NCBI RefSeq assembly: GCF_020171745.1 | Contig: NZ_JAIVAH010000013.1 | Span: 434,001 to 498,000 of the forward strand | DNA length: 64,000 nt | Direction of reading: 5' to 3' | Source of the DNA: Prescottella equi | GTDB lineage: Bacteria; Actinomycetota; Actinomycetes; Mycobacteriales; Mycobacteriaceae | Shown: positions 9,126-17,569 of the stretch, piece by piece | Position numbering within the stretch: position 1 is the stretch's first letter | Layout: each line of letters begins with the position of its first letter | Position numbers and translations under genes: made by a program | Notes under the pieces: model-generated | Seen by the model: only the letters and a program-made list of their open reading frames with translations | Database searches by the model: none | Told to the model about the DNA's origin: nothing

Positions 9126-9882
9126 CGATGCACGTGCCGATCGGTCCGCGGCGGTCGAACATCGTGGTGCTGCCGACGGAGATGCCGTCCACGCTGATGT
9201 GATTGTCGGCTTCGATGCCGATCTCGGGACCCTCCGGCAGCCGGGACAGCGCGAGCGTCAGGTCGGCGTTGATGAACCCGATGCCGGCGGTGCCCCAGTT
9301 GGTCATGAGGCTGGTGGTCTCGCCGACCATCGCGGCGCGCACGAACGGTGACGGCTCCTCCCCGGCAACCACCGGGATTTGATACTGCCACATGCGCTTT
9401 CGGCTCGAACCCTCGTGATCGCGCAGCGACGGCGACCATCCCGCCGGGTGACCGTCGCTGCCGATCCAGGGATGCGACGGGGCCTGCAGCGGTTCGAGGA
9501 GGCTCAGCGGCGGCGGCTGCGGGGCATCCGGGCGGGTCCAGAGCTCGCCCGGCGGCTGGGTGGAGCGGCGCAGGAACACGACCGAGGCGCGGGCGACGGC
9601 CTCGCCCTGCTGGATCACTTCGGCGTCGGCCACCCGGATCCGGTTGCCGTCGCGCACGCTGCGGGTGACCACGTGGAGCTGCTCGGCGCGCGCCGGGCGG
9701 AACAGATCGACGGTCAGGCGCGCGGGAACGAATCCCTCTGCACCGTGCTCGTTCTCGATGGCTCGCGCGAGGATGCCGGTGATCGCCGGACCGTTGATCA
9801 TGTCGGGCGACCACTTGCTGATGCCCATGTCGAGCGGGGCGAAGCCGTCGCCGTCCCGGCGCAGGAATCCGATCTCGGTCAT
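9079..9882 (-). CDS. Acyl-CoA thioesterase-like double hot-dog protein
   Basis: 267 aa. The sequence has the TesB/4HBT_3 type double hot-dog layout: an N-terminal module with [20 protein letters not shown] and a C-terminal module with [16 protein letters not shown] followed by [17 protein letters not shown]. Members hydrolyse acyl-CoA thioesters; the substrate is unknown. ATG 9882 is listed; a GTG two codons upstream (9888) is a real alternative because GGAG sits 5 nt before it (11 nt before the ATG). A longer in-frame extension upstream has no ribosome site and low-complexity composition. It is divergent from the R2-like oxidase and converges with the chelatase. Confidence 0.8.
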   Translation of the reverse strand: MTEIGFLRRDGDGFAPLDMGISKWSPDMINGPAITGILARAIENEHGAEGFVPARLTVDLFRPARAEQLHVVTRSVRDGNRIRVADAEVIQQGEAVARASVVFLRRSTQPPGELWTRPDAPQPPPLSLLEPLQAPSHPWIGSDGHPAGWSPSLRDHEGSSRKRMWQYQIPVVAGEEPSPFVRAAMVGETTSLMTNWGTAGIGFINADLTLALSRLPEGPEIGIEADNHISVDGISVGSTTMFDRRGPIGTCIVSALSNAERQLGFRR

Positions 9883-10130
9883 GTCCACAACTACTCCTTC
9901 GTCGCGATTCGTTATCGGAACATACGACATCGAAGGTGACCGGCGGCACAGGCGACCCGTCGAGTGGCGGACTCTCTTTGCGCATCCGTGTGCAAGAAAC
10001 ACTCCCGACCGGGTCCGAACCGGACTACCGTGAGAAGCGACCGGGCACGCTCGGCCCATCGATACGTCCAGGTCCGGGACCGGAGCGTGCGAGGCGGACG
10101 TCGGCGCAGGCCGGGAAGAAGGTTCTTCGG

Positions 10131-11102
10131 ATGACCGCGACATCAGTCGACAGGCAGGGCTTCAGCTCGCTCCGGAAAGGCGGGCTCAATTGGGACGCGT
10201 TCCCGCTCAGGCTGTTCGTGAAGGGCAACGCCAAGTTCTGGAATCCGGCGGACATCGACTTCACGCAGGACGCCGAGGACTGGGCCGCGCTCACCAGTGA
10301 GGAGAAGCGCAGCTCCACGTTCCTGTGCACGCAGTTCATCGCCGGTGAGGAGGCGGTCACCGAGGACATCCAGCCGTTCATGAAGGCGATGGCCGCCGAG
10401 GGCCGGTTCAACGACGAGATGTACCTGACGCAGTTCTGTTTCGAGGAAGCCAAGCACGTCCAGGTGTTCCGGCGGTGGATGGACGCGGTGGGCCTCGACG
10501 GCGATCTGCACGAGTACGTTGCCGAGAACCCGCACTACCGCACCCTCTTCTACGAGGAGCTGCCGCGCTCGCTGCGAGTCCTCGAGACCGATCCCAGCCC
10601 GGCCAACCAGATTCGCGCGAGCGTCACCTACAACCACGTCATCGAGGGCAGCCTCGCGCTCACCGGCTACTACGCGTGGCAGCGGGTGTGCACCGAGCGC
10701 GGGATCTTCCCGGGCATGCAGGAGTTGATCAAACGCATCGGCGACGACGAACGCCGGCACATGGCGTGGGGCACCTTCACGTGCCGTCGGCACGTCGCCG
10801 CGGACGACAGCAATTGGGATCTCGTCCAGCAGCGGATGGGGGAGCTTCTCCCGCACGCGCTCAACATGATCCAGTGGGTCAACGACCAGTTCGAGGAGCC
10901 GCCGTTCGGCATCGAACCGGAGGTGTTCCTCGAGTACGCCGCGGACCGCGCGCAGCGGCGGCTCGGCGCGATCGAGTCGGCTCGGGGACGTCCGGTCGAG
11001 GAGATCGACCTCGACTACTCACCCGAGGCGCTCGAGGACACGTTCGGCGAGGAGGACGCGGCGGTCATCGCCGAGGTCGCGGCGGAGGCGGCGTCGATGT
11101 GA
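10131..11102 (+). CDS. R2-like ligand-binding oxidase (R2lox, Mn/Fe)
   Basis: 323-aa ferritin-like protein of the ribonucleotide reductase R2 family but of the R2lox branch (M. tuberculosis Rv0233 type). All six predicted metal ligands are present: Glu73, Glu106, His109, Glu172, Glu207, His210. Val76 and Tyr167 sit at the positions that form the Val-Tyr ether crosslink in R2lox, with a constant +5 shift from Rv0233 numbering. R2lox proteins bind a fatty-acid-like ligand and a heterodinuclear Mn/Fe site; the physiological substrate is unknown. There is no nrdE partner nearby, which fits an oxidase rather than a reductase subunit. ATG 10131 follows GAAGAAGG with about 9 nt spacing. It is often misannotated as nrdB. 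Confidence 0.92.
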   Translation: MTATSVDRQGFSSLRKGGLNWDAFPLRLFVKGNAKFWNPADIDFTQDAEDWAALTSEEKRSSTFLCTQFIAGEEAVTEDIQPFMKAMAAEGRFNDEMYLTQFCFEEAKHVQVFRRWMDAVGLDGDLHEYVAENPHYRTLFYEELPRSLRVLETDPSPANQIRASVTYNHVIEGSLALTGYYAWQRVCTERGIFPGMQELIKRIGDDERRHMAWGTFTCRRHVAADDSNWDLVQQRMGELLPHALNMIQWVNDQFEEPPFGIEPEVFLEYAADRAQRRLGAIESARGRPVEEIDLDYSPEALEDTFGEEDAAVIAEVAAEAASM

Positions 11103-11157
11103 GGGGTGTCTCCATCTCAGAGATCGCTTAATCGCCGCGGCTACCGTTCGCGGACCT

Positions 11158-12210
11158 ATGAGCGAACACGAGATCCCCCGCCGCCGCAGATTCTCCACCC
11201 GACAGGTCGTCGCTCTCTTCGGCCTGCTCGTCGTCGCCGTCGTCGGGGTGGTGTCGTACTTCACCGTGTTCGCCGACGACACTCGGGCGGGAGCCGATCC
11301 CGACACGTCGCTCGAGGCCGGTCCACCGACCGACCCGAACGCCGACGCCCTCGCACAGGCCCGGCGCAGCCTGCAGCAGACGAGCCTGCCGCTGTCGCTG
11401 CTGAACGGCGGGGTGAACCAGCTGGTCGACGGGGGACGCCAGCTCGACGACGGGGCCAACCAACTCTCGGCCGGGATCGGCCAGGCGCGTGACGGTGCGC
11501 GTCAACTGTCCGACGGCCTCACCGAACTCGACGGCGGCGTCGGCCAACTCGGCGACGGTGCGCAGCAGATCAGCGCGGGCGTCGACGAGGTGGTGGACCG
11601 GCTCACCGGGCTGGGGGACATGCAGGGGCAGGTCACCGGATCGCTGCGTCAGGTGGCGGCGGCCCTGTCGGCGTCCGCGGATCCGGTGGCGCAGGCGGCG
11701 GCCGGTCGCGTGAACGACCTGGTCGCGCAGCTCGACACCGAGGGACTCGGCCCCGACACCCTGGCCCAGCTCACGATGCTGAAGGACGGGGCCCGGCAGC
11801 TGTCGTACGAGCTGAGCGACCCGTCCGCCCAGTTCGTCGGGGGTGTCCGCCAGGTCGCCGACGGTGCCCGGCAGCTGAGCGACGGGCTGGTGCTCCTCGA
11901 CGACGGCGGCAAGGCGCTCGCCGACGGGACCGGCCAGCTCCTCGACGGCACCGGACCGATCACCGGTGTGGTGCAGGGTCTTTCGACGAACGTGACGGAC
12001 GCGTCGAAGGCGCTGCCGTCAGCGCAGACGAAGGCGCCGGCGCCCGGGGCGGACGCTGCATTGCAGGCCGCCCCGGACGCCGACGCGGACCGGACTCCGA
12101 CGTGGGTCTACGTCGCCGGTGCGCTCGCGCTGCTACTGGTCGTGGCGGCGGTCGCGTACGGGTCCTTCGTGCTGGGCCGCCGTCAGATGTCGCCGAACGC
12201 CGCGGCGTAG
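11158..12210 (+). CDS. Two-TM envelope protein with glycine heptad repeats (YhgE/Pip-like spacer)
   Basis: 350 aa, function unknown. One transmembrane helix near residues 17-38 and one near 320-342 bracket a long extracytoplasmic stretch. Residues 85-147 are nine exact 7-residue repeats of the form G-x-x-Q-L-x-D, with Gly at 85, 92, 99, 106, 113, 120, 127, 134 and 141. A second, looser block (about residues 220-265, GARQLSDGL, GTGQLLDGT) follows a central helical segment. Such repeats occur in the spacers of YhgE/Pip and some RND-type membrane proteins. A TACCGT box lies 10 nt before the ATG, so the leader is absent or very short. The 3' end overlaps the convergent GNAT gene by 28 bp. Confidence 0.75.
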   Translation: MSEHEIPRRRRFSTRQVVALFGLLVVAVVGVVSYFTVFADDTRAGADPDTSLEAGPPTDPNADALAQARRSLQQTSLPLSLLNGGVNQLVDGGRQLDDGANQLSAGIGQARDGARQLSDGLTELDGGVGQLGDGAQQISAGVDEVVDRLTGLGDMQGQVTGSLRQVAAALSASADPVAQAAAGRVNDLVAQLDTEGLGPDTLAQLTMLKDGARQLSYELSDPSAQFVGGVRQVADGARQLSDGLVLLDDGGKALADGTGQLLDGTGPITGVVQGLSTNVTDASKALPSAQTKAPAPGADAALQAAPDADADRTPTWVYVAGALALLLVVAAVAYGSFVLGRRQMSPNAAA

Positions 12211-12698
12211 CGGATCGCGCCACTCGGGATCGGACGCCCGTCGAGGGCGAGCACCATCAGGGCGTCGTCGGGCACCTCGACGTTCATGCGGACACCGTGC
12301 TCGGACGCCCGGGTGAACCCGAACCGCGGGTAGTAGTCCGGGTGCCCGAGCACGGTCACGAAGTGCTCCCCGCGCTGCCTCGCGGCGTCGAGGACCGCGC
12401 GGATCGCAGCCGAGCCCGCGCCGGTCCGCTGATACTCCGGGTACACCGCGCACGGCGCCAGGCACAGCGCGGGGGTGTCGCCGATGTGGCAGCGGGTGAG
12501 CAGCGCGTGCCCGACGGGTGCGCCGTCGTCGTCGAGAGTGAGCATCGACAATCCGTCGATCCAGGCCGGATCCTGCCGCAGGGCGTCGACCAGGTCGGCC
12601 TCCTCCGCGGTCTCGAAGGCCGCGACGTTGATCCGGCGGACGGACTCGATGTCGGTTGTGGTCTCGGGGCGGGTGGTCCAGTGAGTGTGGGTGTTCAC
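12183..12698 (-). CDS. GNAT family N-acetyltransferase (YhbS-like)
   Basis: 171 aa. Acetyl-CoA binding motif A is seen as LAPCAVYPEYQRTGAGSAAI (residues ~80-99), followed by VTVLGHPDYYPRFGF, which is typical of YhbS-type acetyltransferases. The substrate is not known. GTG start with GGAAG about 9 nt upstream on the minus strand. It lies 51 nt downstream of rsgA on the same strand and may be read from the same transcript; a tandem 17-bp duplication separates them. Confidence 0.88.
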   Translation of the reverse strand: MNTHTHWTTRPETTTDIESVRRINVAAFETAEEADLVDALRQDPAWIDGLSMLTLDDDGAPVGHALLTRCHIGDTPALCLAPCAVYPEYQRTGAGSAAIRAVLDAARQRGEHFVTVLGHPDYYPRFGFTRASEHGVRMNVEVPDDALMVLALDGRPIPSGAIRYAAAFGDI

Positions 12699-12716
12699 GT
12701 GGTTCTTCCGTTCTCT

Positions 12717-12749
12717 GTGGTTCGGTCGGGTACGTGGTTCGGTCGGGTA
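12717..12749. repeat. Tandem duplication of a ~17-bp unit after rsgA
   Basis: GTGGTTCGGTCGGGTA occurs at 12717-12732 and again at 12734-12749, separated by one base, directly after the rsgA stop. It looks like a slippage product in the rsgA-GNAT spacer. No function is apparent. Confidence 0.8.
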
Positions 12750-13838
12750 TCAGTCGCGGCGGCCGCGGAGCCGATAGAGGGCCTTGATGTCGCGGGAGAT
12801 GGCCTTGTCCGTCGCGGTGCGCTTGCCGGCCTGTCGGGCGTCGCCGCGGGACGCCGCCCATTCGCTCTCGCGCACCATTCTGCGGTAACGGTCGAGTCGA
12901 TCGAGGTCGAGTCGACCGTCGGTCACCGCGTCCTGGACCGCGCATCTCGGTTCGCTGCGGTGCTCGCAGTCCCGGAATCCGCAAGTCTGGGCGAGCTCCT
13001 CGATGTCGCCGAAGACGTGCTCGATGCCGTCGCCGACGTCGTGCAGGCCGATGCCCCGCAGCCCCGGGGTGTCGATCAGTACGCCACCGCCCGGGAGTGG
13101 GAACAGTTCCCGATGCACCGTGGTGTGCCGTCCCTTGCCGTCGGTGGCGCGGACGTCGTTCGTGTCCATCCGGTCGTTGCCGAGCAGCGCATTGGTGAGC
13201 GAGGACTTCCCGGCGCCGGACGGCCCGAGCAACACGGTGGTTCCGGGTAGGCGCCGGGCGAGTTCGTCGAGGCCCGTGCCGGTGCGGGCGCTGACGGTGA
13301 CGACGTCGACGCCCGGTGCCACGGCGGACACTTCTGCGGCCACCGCTTGCGGATCGCGTTCGGCGACATCGGCTTTCGTCAGGACGATCACCGGCGTGGT
13401 GCCGGCGTCCCAGGCGAGGACCAGCAAGCGCTCGATCCGGCCGGGCTTGATCGGCGCAGCGAGCGAGGCGACGACGCCGACGGTGTCGACGTTGGCGGCG
13501 AGAACTTGGCGGCGTGATGTGCGATCCACCGACGCGCGCGCGATCGTGCTGCGCCGGGGCAGTAGCGCCACCAGTTCGGGGTGCGGGCCTGGGCGGAGCG
13601 CGGCCCAGTCGCCCACGCACACCGTGTGCTCGGGGTCCCGTGTGGTGACCGGGGTGCTGTCGGCGCGTGTTGCGCCCGTCGCGGTCACGACGTCGCAGAG
13701 ACCGCGATCGACCCGCGTGACGCGGGCGGGGATCAGCCCTTGTGGGACGTACTCCGTGAACAGTTCGGCGAACGAGCCGTCCCAGCCGAGTGAGGCGAGG
13801 TGGTCGACGGGGGAGTTGGAGGATTGTGAGTAAGACAA
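12750..13838 (-). CDS. rsgA: Ribosome small-subunit-dependent GTPase A (RsgA/YjeQ family)
   Basis: 362-aa circularly permuted GTPase that acts in late 30S maturation. The order G4-G1-G3 is seen: TKAD (154-157), GPSGAGKS (205-212), DTPG (256-259). An N-terminal OB-fold precedes and a zinc site follows with Cys286, Cys291, His293 and Cys299. The N-terminal motif ASLGWDGSFAELF is that of the branch often present as a second RsgA copy, so this may be a paralogue rather than the housekeeping gene; that needs the rest of the genome. The start is TTG at 13838 with AAGGG 8-10 nt upstream. That ribosome site is inside a hairpin (13848-13873), and a 22-codon leader ORF lies upstream. Confidence 0.9.
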   Translation of the reverse strand: MSYSQSSNSPVDHLASLGWDGSFAELFTEYVPQGLIPARVTRVDRGLCDVVTATGATRADSTPVTTRDPEHTVCVGDWAALRPGPHPELVALLPRRSTIARASVDRTSRRQVLAANVDTVGVVASLAAPIKPGRIERLLVLAWDAGTTPVIVLTKADVAERDPQAVAAEVSAVAPGVDVVTVSARTGTGLDELARRLPGTTVLLGPSGAGKSSLTNALLGNDRMDTNDVRATDGKGRHTTVHRELFPLPGGGVLIDTPGLRGIGLHDVGDGIEHVFGDIEELAQTCGFRDCEHRSEPRCAVQDAVTDGRLDLDRLDRYRRMVRESEWAASRGDARQAGKRTATDKAISRDIKALYRLRGRRD

Positions 13839-13847
13839 GGTGAGACC

Positions 13848-13873
13848 CTTCGGGGTGCGGGCCCCGTCCGAAG
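13848..13873 (-). promoter_or_regulatory. Hairpin sequestering the rsgA ribosome-binding site
   Basis: On the minus strand CTTCGG and CCGAAG form a 6-bp stem around a GC-rich loop; an alternative pairing uses GGGG with CCCC. The AAGGG ribosome site of rsgA begins in the 3' arm. Together with the leader ORF upstream this resembles translational attenuation; the mechanism is inferred. Confidence 0.5.
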
Positions 13874-13933
13874 AATCACTTCAACCCCGGCAGGCGCGCA
13901 GCGCGAACCGTCGAGAATTGTGGTGGATTCGAC

Positions 13934-14002
13934 TCAGACCGAGGCCCGGGACGTGAGGATGGTCCGGGCAGTGCCCACGGCAGTGGCCGTCACTGCAATC
14001 AT
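13934..14002 (-). CDS. Putative 22-aa leader peptide upstream of rsgA
   Basis: A short ORF (22 codons plus TGA) with an unusually strong Shine-Dalgarno: AGGAGGTGAG ends 3 nt before the ATG on the minus strand (minimal AGGAGG spacing 7). The peptide begins MIAVTATAVGTARTIL and is Ala/Thr/Val rich, without a run of one codon. A plausible promoter, TTGCGC-N18-TAGGGT, lies 39 nt upstream. Downstream, within 100 nt, comes the hairpin over the rsgA ribosome site. Short size and good signals point to a regulatory leader; it has no recognisable domain. Conservation in relatives would decide whether it is real. Confidence 0.5.
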   Translation of the reverse strand: MIAVTATAVGTARTILTSRASV

Positions 14003-14040
14003 CAACTCACCTCCTGGTCGCACTCGAATGTCCGGTGACG

Positions 14041-14070
14041 ACCCTAGCGGCCGTCGTCGTCGCCGCGCAA
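14041..14070 (-). promoter_or_regulatory. Predicted promoter for the rsgA leader transcript
   Basis: Minus strand: -35 TTGCGC (14070-14065), 18-nt spacer, -10 TAGGGT (14046-14041). Transcription would begin near 14033 and give a ~30-nt leader before the short ORF. The bases just upstream of the -35 box (GAAATCACA) are A-rich, faintly like the WhiB7-type element at 30531. Confidence 0.45.
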
Positions 14071-14233
14071 TGTGATTTCCGATCGTCGCGGCGCTCGTGG
14101 GGCGAATGGGCGGGTGAACTTCGGCCGAAATCTCTGATCGGGACACTCGGGGCGATTCGCTGGGTAGGGTCTGGCGTGATTCTGCGGTCCGGCGAGGTCC
14201 GGCTCGTTCATGTTCTGGGGGAGAGGGTTTCAC

Positions 14234-15283
14234 ATGAGGCATTCGAGGATTCCGTCGAAGCGTCTGCTCGTGGCCGCGGCCGTCGCAGCGGTGGTTCCGC
14301 TCGTCGCCGTCCCGGCAACGGCGTCCGCCGGCGGCGACACCTCCGGCGGTGCGGCGGCGAAAGTGTCGAAAGCGTCCGGCGCCTACCTTGTGAAGTCCAC
14401 CAAGGTCTCCGACCGCAAGGTCACCATCTCGGTCTATTCCCCGTCGATGGACCGCAACATTCCGCTCGAGGTCATCCTCCCCGCGGATCGCAGCCAACCG
14501 CGCCCCACGCTGTACCTCCTCAACGGTGCCGGCGGCGGTGAGGACCGGGCCACGTGGCAGCGGAACACCGACATCAACCAGTTCTTCCAGGACAAGAACG
14601 TCAACGTCGTTACCCCGCTGCAGGGCGCGTTCAGCTACTACACGGATTGGCAGAAGGACGACGAGAAGCTGGGCCGCCAGAAGTGGCAGACCTTCATGCT
14701 CGAGGAACTGCCGCCCGTGATCGACGCCGAGTTCGGCACCAACAAGGTGCAGTCGATCGCCGCGATCTCGATGACCGGCACCTCGGTGCTCAACTACGCG
14801 ATCGCCAAGCCCGGCTTCTACAAGAGCGTCGGCTCGTTCAGCGGCTGTGCCGAGACCGCGACTCCGGCCGGCCAGAGTTTCATCCAGACCGTCGTCGGCC
14901 TCCGTGGCGGCGTGGACGTCACCAACATGTGGGGGCCGCTCGACGGACCCGGCTGGGGGCAGAACGATCCCGTGGCCAACGCCGAGCGTCTCCGCGGCAC
15001 CGAGCTCTACATCACCACCGGGTCCGGTCTGCCGGGTCCTCACGAGACGCTCGACGGACTCGGGATCGAGGGCCGGCCGTTCGCGCTCGCCAACCAGGCG
15101 ATCGTCGGCGGCATCATCGAGGCCGCGACCAACTACTGCACCCACAACCTCGCCAATCGTCTGGCCCAGTTGCAGATTCCGGCGACGTTCGACTTCAAGC
15201 CGGGCGGCACCCACTCGTGGGGCTACTGGCAGGACGACCTGCACAACTCCTGGCCGATGATCGCGCGGTCGATGGGGATCTGA
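14234..15283 (+). CDS. Secreted antigen 85-like esterase/mycolyltransferase
   Basis: 349 aa. An N-terminal signal peptide (basic RIPSKR, hydrophobic LLVAAAVAAVVPLVAVPATASA) precedes an alpha/beta-hydrolase domain of the esterase D/antigen 85 family. The nucleophile is Ser179 in A-I-S-M-T-G; the first Gly of the usual GxSxG is Ala here. TLYLLNGAGGG is the oxyanion-hole strand, and the C-terminal GGTHSWGYWQDDL holds the catalytic His. Antigen 85 proteins transfer mycolic acids to trehalose or arabinogalactan outside the membrane, so this supports a mycolate-bearing organism. ATG 14234 is preferred over ATG 14210 because GGGGGAGAGGG (from ~14217) lies between them at good spacing. Confidence 0.9.
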   Translation: MRHSRIPSKRLLVAAAVAAVVPLVAVPATASAGGDTSGGAAAKVSKASGAYLVKSTKVSDRKVTISVYSPSMDRNIPLEVILPADRSQPRPTLYLLNGAGGGEDRATWQRNTDINQFFQDKNVNVVTPLQGAFSYYTDWQKDDEKLGRQKWQTFMLEELPPVIDAEFGTNKVQSIAAISMTGTSVLNYAIAKPGFYKSVGSFSGCAETATPAGQSFIQTVVGLRGGVDVTNMWGPLDGPGWGQNDPVANAERLRGTELYITTGSGLPGPHETLDGLGIEGRPFALANQAIVGGIIEAATNYCTHNLANRLAQLQIPATFDFKPGGTHSWGYWQDDLHNSWPMIARSMGI

Positions 15284-15421
15284 CCGCGCACGCCGCACGC
15301 CCCCGCCCGATCCGGCGAGATTGGTAGTTGCGCTACGTACCTTCGGGTTGGTTTCATCGACGTGCACGTGTGGTCGGGGAAATCACTGTGGTCGGGGCGG
15401 AATTGGGGAGGTTCGGCGTTC

Positions 15422-15772
15422 ATGCCGTTTCTGGGTTTGATCGTGATGGTCCTGTGGGTGTTCTGTCTGGTCGACGTGATCGTCGCCGACGAGCACGCCG
15501 TGCGGAACATCCCGAAGATCGGTTGGGCCGTCATCGTCGTGCTGGTGCCGCTGTTGGGCTCGGTGCTGTGGCTGGTCGCGGGGCGCCCGGCGGGTGGATA
15601 CGGCGCGCCGCGTCGGTCCGGACCCCCGTCGGCGTTCCCGGAGTACGACCGTCCGGGACGCCAGCTCGCGCAGGATTCGGCGACCGACGAGGAGTTCCTG
15701 CGACGTTGCCGGGAACGCGCCGAGGAGCAGCGTCGAATCGGCCGGGAGCAGCGGCGGGCTCAGTCCGACTGA
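15422..15772 (+). CDS. Small membrane protein with PLDc_N domain
   Basis: 116 aa. Two hydrophobic helices (FLGLIVMVLWVFCLVDVI and IGWAVIVVLVPLLGSVLWLV) with a conserved acidic/Arg linker form the PLDc_N (phospholipase D N-terminal) domain, which in actinobacteria is often found alone. The remaining C-terminal ~60 residues are charged, with Arg/Glu-rich helix RCRERAEEQRRIGREQ. ATG 15422 has GGGGAGG 10 nt upstream; an upstream GTG in frame (15362) has no such site. No catalytic HKD motif is present, so it is not itself a phospholipase. Role unknown. Confidence 0.75.
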   Translation: MPFLGLIVMVLWVFCLVDVIVADEHAVRNIPKIGWAVIVVLVPLLGSVLWLVAGRPAGGYGAPRRSGPPSAFPEYDRPGRQLAQDSATDEEFLRRCRERAEEQRRIGREQRRAQSD

Positions 15773-15779
15773 TCGTGAA

Positions 15780-17525
15780 TCAGTCAGGCAGGGAAAGAAG
15801 CTCCACGGTCTGACCGTCGACCGGATCGGGCGGCAGGAGAGCGAGCGCCTCCCGCCCGATCAGTCCCGCCAGGTGCGCGGTGCGAACCATCGTGTCGGCG
15901 CGCCAGTACCCGTCCACCTGCCGTGTGACGGGCACGATCCGGGCGACCGACGCGCCCGCCTCCGACGCGTTCGACACCGCGCCGCTCATCGCGACAGCGG
16001 GCGCGCGCGCCGTCAGTCCGGCGACGATCGTCGGCAGCATCATCAGCAGGGTCGCCACCGCCGCGACAGGATTCCCGGGCAGTCCCAGGACCACCCGGCC
16101 GTCCGGCAGCATCGCGGTGACCTGCGACCCTCCGGGGCGGCAGCGCACCCGCCCGACGACGATCCGGGCACCGGCGCGCAGGAGCGCGCTGCGCAGTTGA
16201 TCGGCGGCGCCGCCGCCCGTCGCGCCGACGACCACGATCACATCGGTGTCCCGCGCACCCTCGAGCAGTGCGTCGAACCCGTCCGCGGTGTCCCGCAGGT
16301 GGGTGTCGGTCACGGTCCGAACCCCGCAGTGTCGCAGCATGTCCGGCAGGACCGGGCCGAGCGAGTCGCGCGTCTGACCGTCCCGTAGCGGGCCGTCCCG
16401 TCGAATCTCGTCGCCCGTCACCACGACGTGCGCACGCACCGGTCCGCGCACCGCGGCCGTCGTCACCTCCGCGCTGGCGGCCGCCGACGCGAGCATCGGA
16501 GTCACCGCCGTTCCCGCCTCGGCGAGGTGGTGTCCGGGCTGCCAGTCCTCGCCGCGGCGGCGTGTGTCGTCGCGCTCCGGGGTGTCGGGGCGCCGCACCA
16601 CGAGCCTGCCGACCGAATCGGGAGCCACGTCCACGAATTCGTCGCGGATCACCGACGTCGAGCCGTTCGGGACCTGGGCGCCGGTCGCGATCCGCACGGC
16701 GTCCCCGTCGCCGAGCGTGAGGTCGGTGGACGAGCCGGCGTACCGGATCTCGGTGTGCAGTCGCCACGGTCCCGGACCCGCGACGGCATAGCCGTCCATC
16801 GCGGAGACGTCGAAGCGCGGCAGCGCCTCCGTCGCGACCAGGGGAGCGGCGAGCGTGGCACCCAGCGCGCCGACGAGGACGATCTCGCGGATCGGCAAGG
16901 GGGCGAGGGTGTTCCGAATCGCGGCTCTCGCCTCCGCGATGTCCATCGGCCCCGGGACGTGTGCGGCGCGGGCTCGTTCGACGTCGGCCGTCGTGTCGCA
17001 GTCGGCGACGCCCGCGCAGACGAGCGTGACGTGCCGGTCCGGGACGAGTGCCTTCATGGGCAGGTTCTCGAGCCCTGGCAGTGCGGCGAGACGTGCGGCC
17101 AGGGCGGTGCGCCGCCACGCCGACAGAAGGAACTGCAACCGGCCCGCCTCGTCCGCCGCGAACGCGGCCCCCGCGTCGGGGTCGGCGCGCAGGCTCGCCA
17201 CGAGTTCCGAGACCGTCGCGGCGTCGAGACTCGGGAGGTCGGCGGCAAGGAGGATCACGACGTCGCCGGGTGATTCGTCGAGCGCGGACAGGCCGGCGGC
17301 CAGCGCGGCGACCGGGCCCGTACCGGCGGGGGACTCCTGCGTCTGCAAGATCGCGGGCGGCAGGTCGTCGCGGTGCGGGCCCACGACGACGACCCGATCG
17401 CAGTCGGCGACGGCGTCCAGCGCGGTGTCGAGCATGCGCCGACCCGCGACGACGAGGGCGGGCTTGTCGATGCCGCCCATCCGGGTCGCGCGTCCGCCGG
17501 CGAGCACGATCGCGTCGGTGTTCAT
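15780..17525 (-). CDS. MobA-MoeA fusion: molybdenum cofactor guanylyltransferase / molybdopterin molybdotransferase
   Basis: 581 aa. Residues ~1-190 are a MobA nucleotidyltransferase (LAGGRATRMGGIDKP at 8-22; AADLPSL with the metal-binding Asp), and ~195-581 are MoeA (FDVSAMDGYA at 238-247; ATGAQVPNG; VVTGDE; GLPGNPVAA). The usual MoeA signature GGxSxG-x-x-D is degenerate here (GATGGGAAD) but keeps the Asp. MoeA inserts molybdate into adenylylated molybdopterin and MobA adds GMP to give MGD, the form needed by the nitrate reductase NasC. Fusing the two steps in one chain is unusual. ATG 17525 gives the canonical MobA N-terminus. Converges with the PLDc_N gene with a 7-nt gap. Confidence 0.88.
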   Translation of the reverse strand: MNTDAIVLAGGRATRMGGIDKPALVVAGRRMLDTALDAVADCDRVVVVGPHRDDLPPAILQTQESPAGTGPVAALAAGLSALDESPGDVVILLAADLPSLDAATVSELVASLRADPDAGAAFAADEAGRLQFLLSAWRRTALAARLAALPGLENLPMKALVPDRHVTLVCAGVADCDTTADVERARAAHVPGPMDIAEARAAIRNTLAPLPIREIVLVGALGATLAAPLVATEALPRFDVSAMDGYAVAGPGPWRLHTEIRYAGSSTDLTLGDGDAVRIATGAQVPNGSTSVIRDEFVDVAPDSVGRLVVRRPDTPERDDTRRRGEDWQPGHHLAEAGTAVTPMLASAAASAEVTTAAVRGPVRAHVVVTGDEIRRDGPLRDGQTRDSLGPVLPDMLRHCGVRTVTDTHLRDTADGFDALLEGARDTDVIVVVGATGGGAADQLRSALLRAGARIVVGRVRCRPGGSQVTAMLPDGRVVLGLPGNPVAAVATLLMMLPTIVAGLTARAPAVAMSGAVSNASEAGASVARIVPVTRQVDGYWRADTMVRTAHLAGLIGREALALLPPDPVDGQTVELLSLPD

Positions 17526-17569
17526 GGCCCAATGCTGCCGCATCGGGTGCACGCGTGCGGTGCGGCCGG

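Noticed and set aside
10131..11102. Class I ribonucleotide reductase beta subunit
   Set aside because: The Val/Tyr crosslink pair, ligand set and lack of nrdE indicate R2lox.
12102..13250. Plus-strand open frame across the GNAT and rsgA genes
   Set aside because: Shadow frame; both minus-strand genes have complete family motifs.
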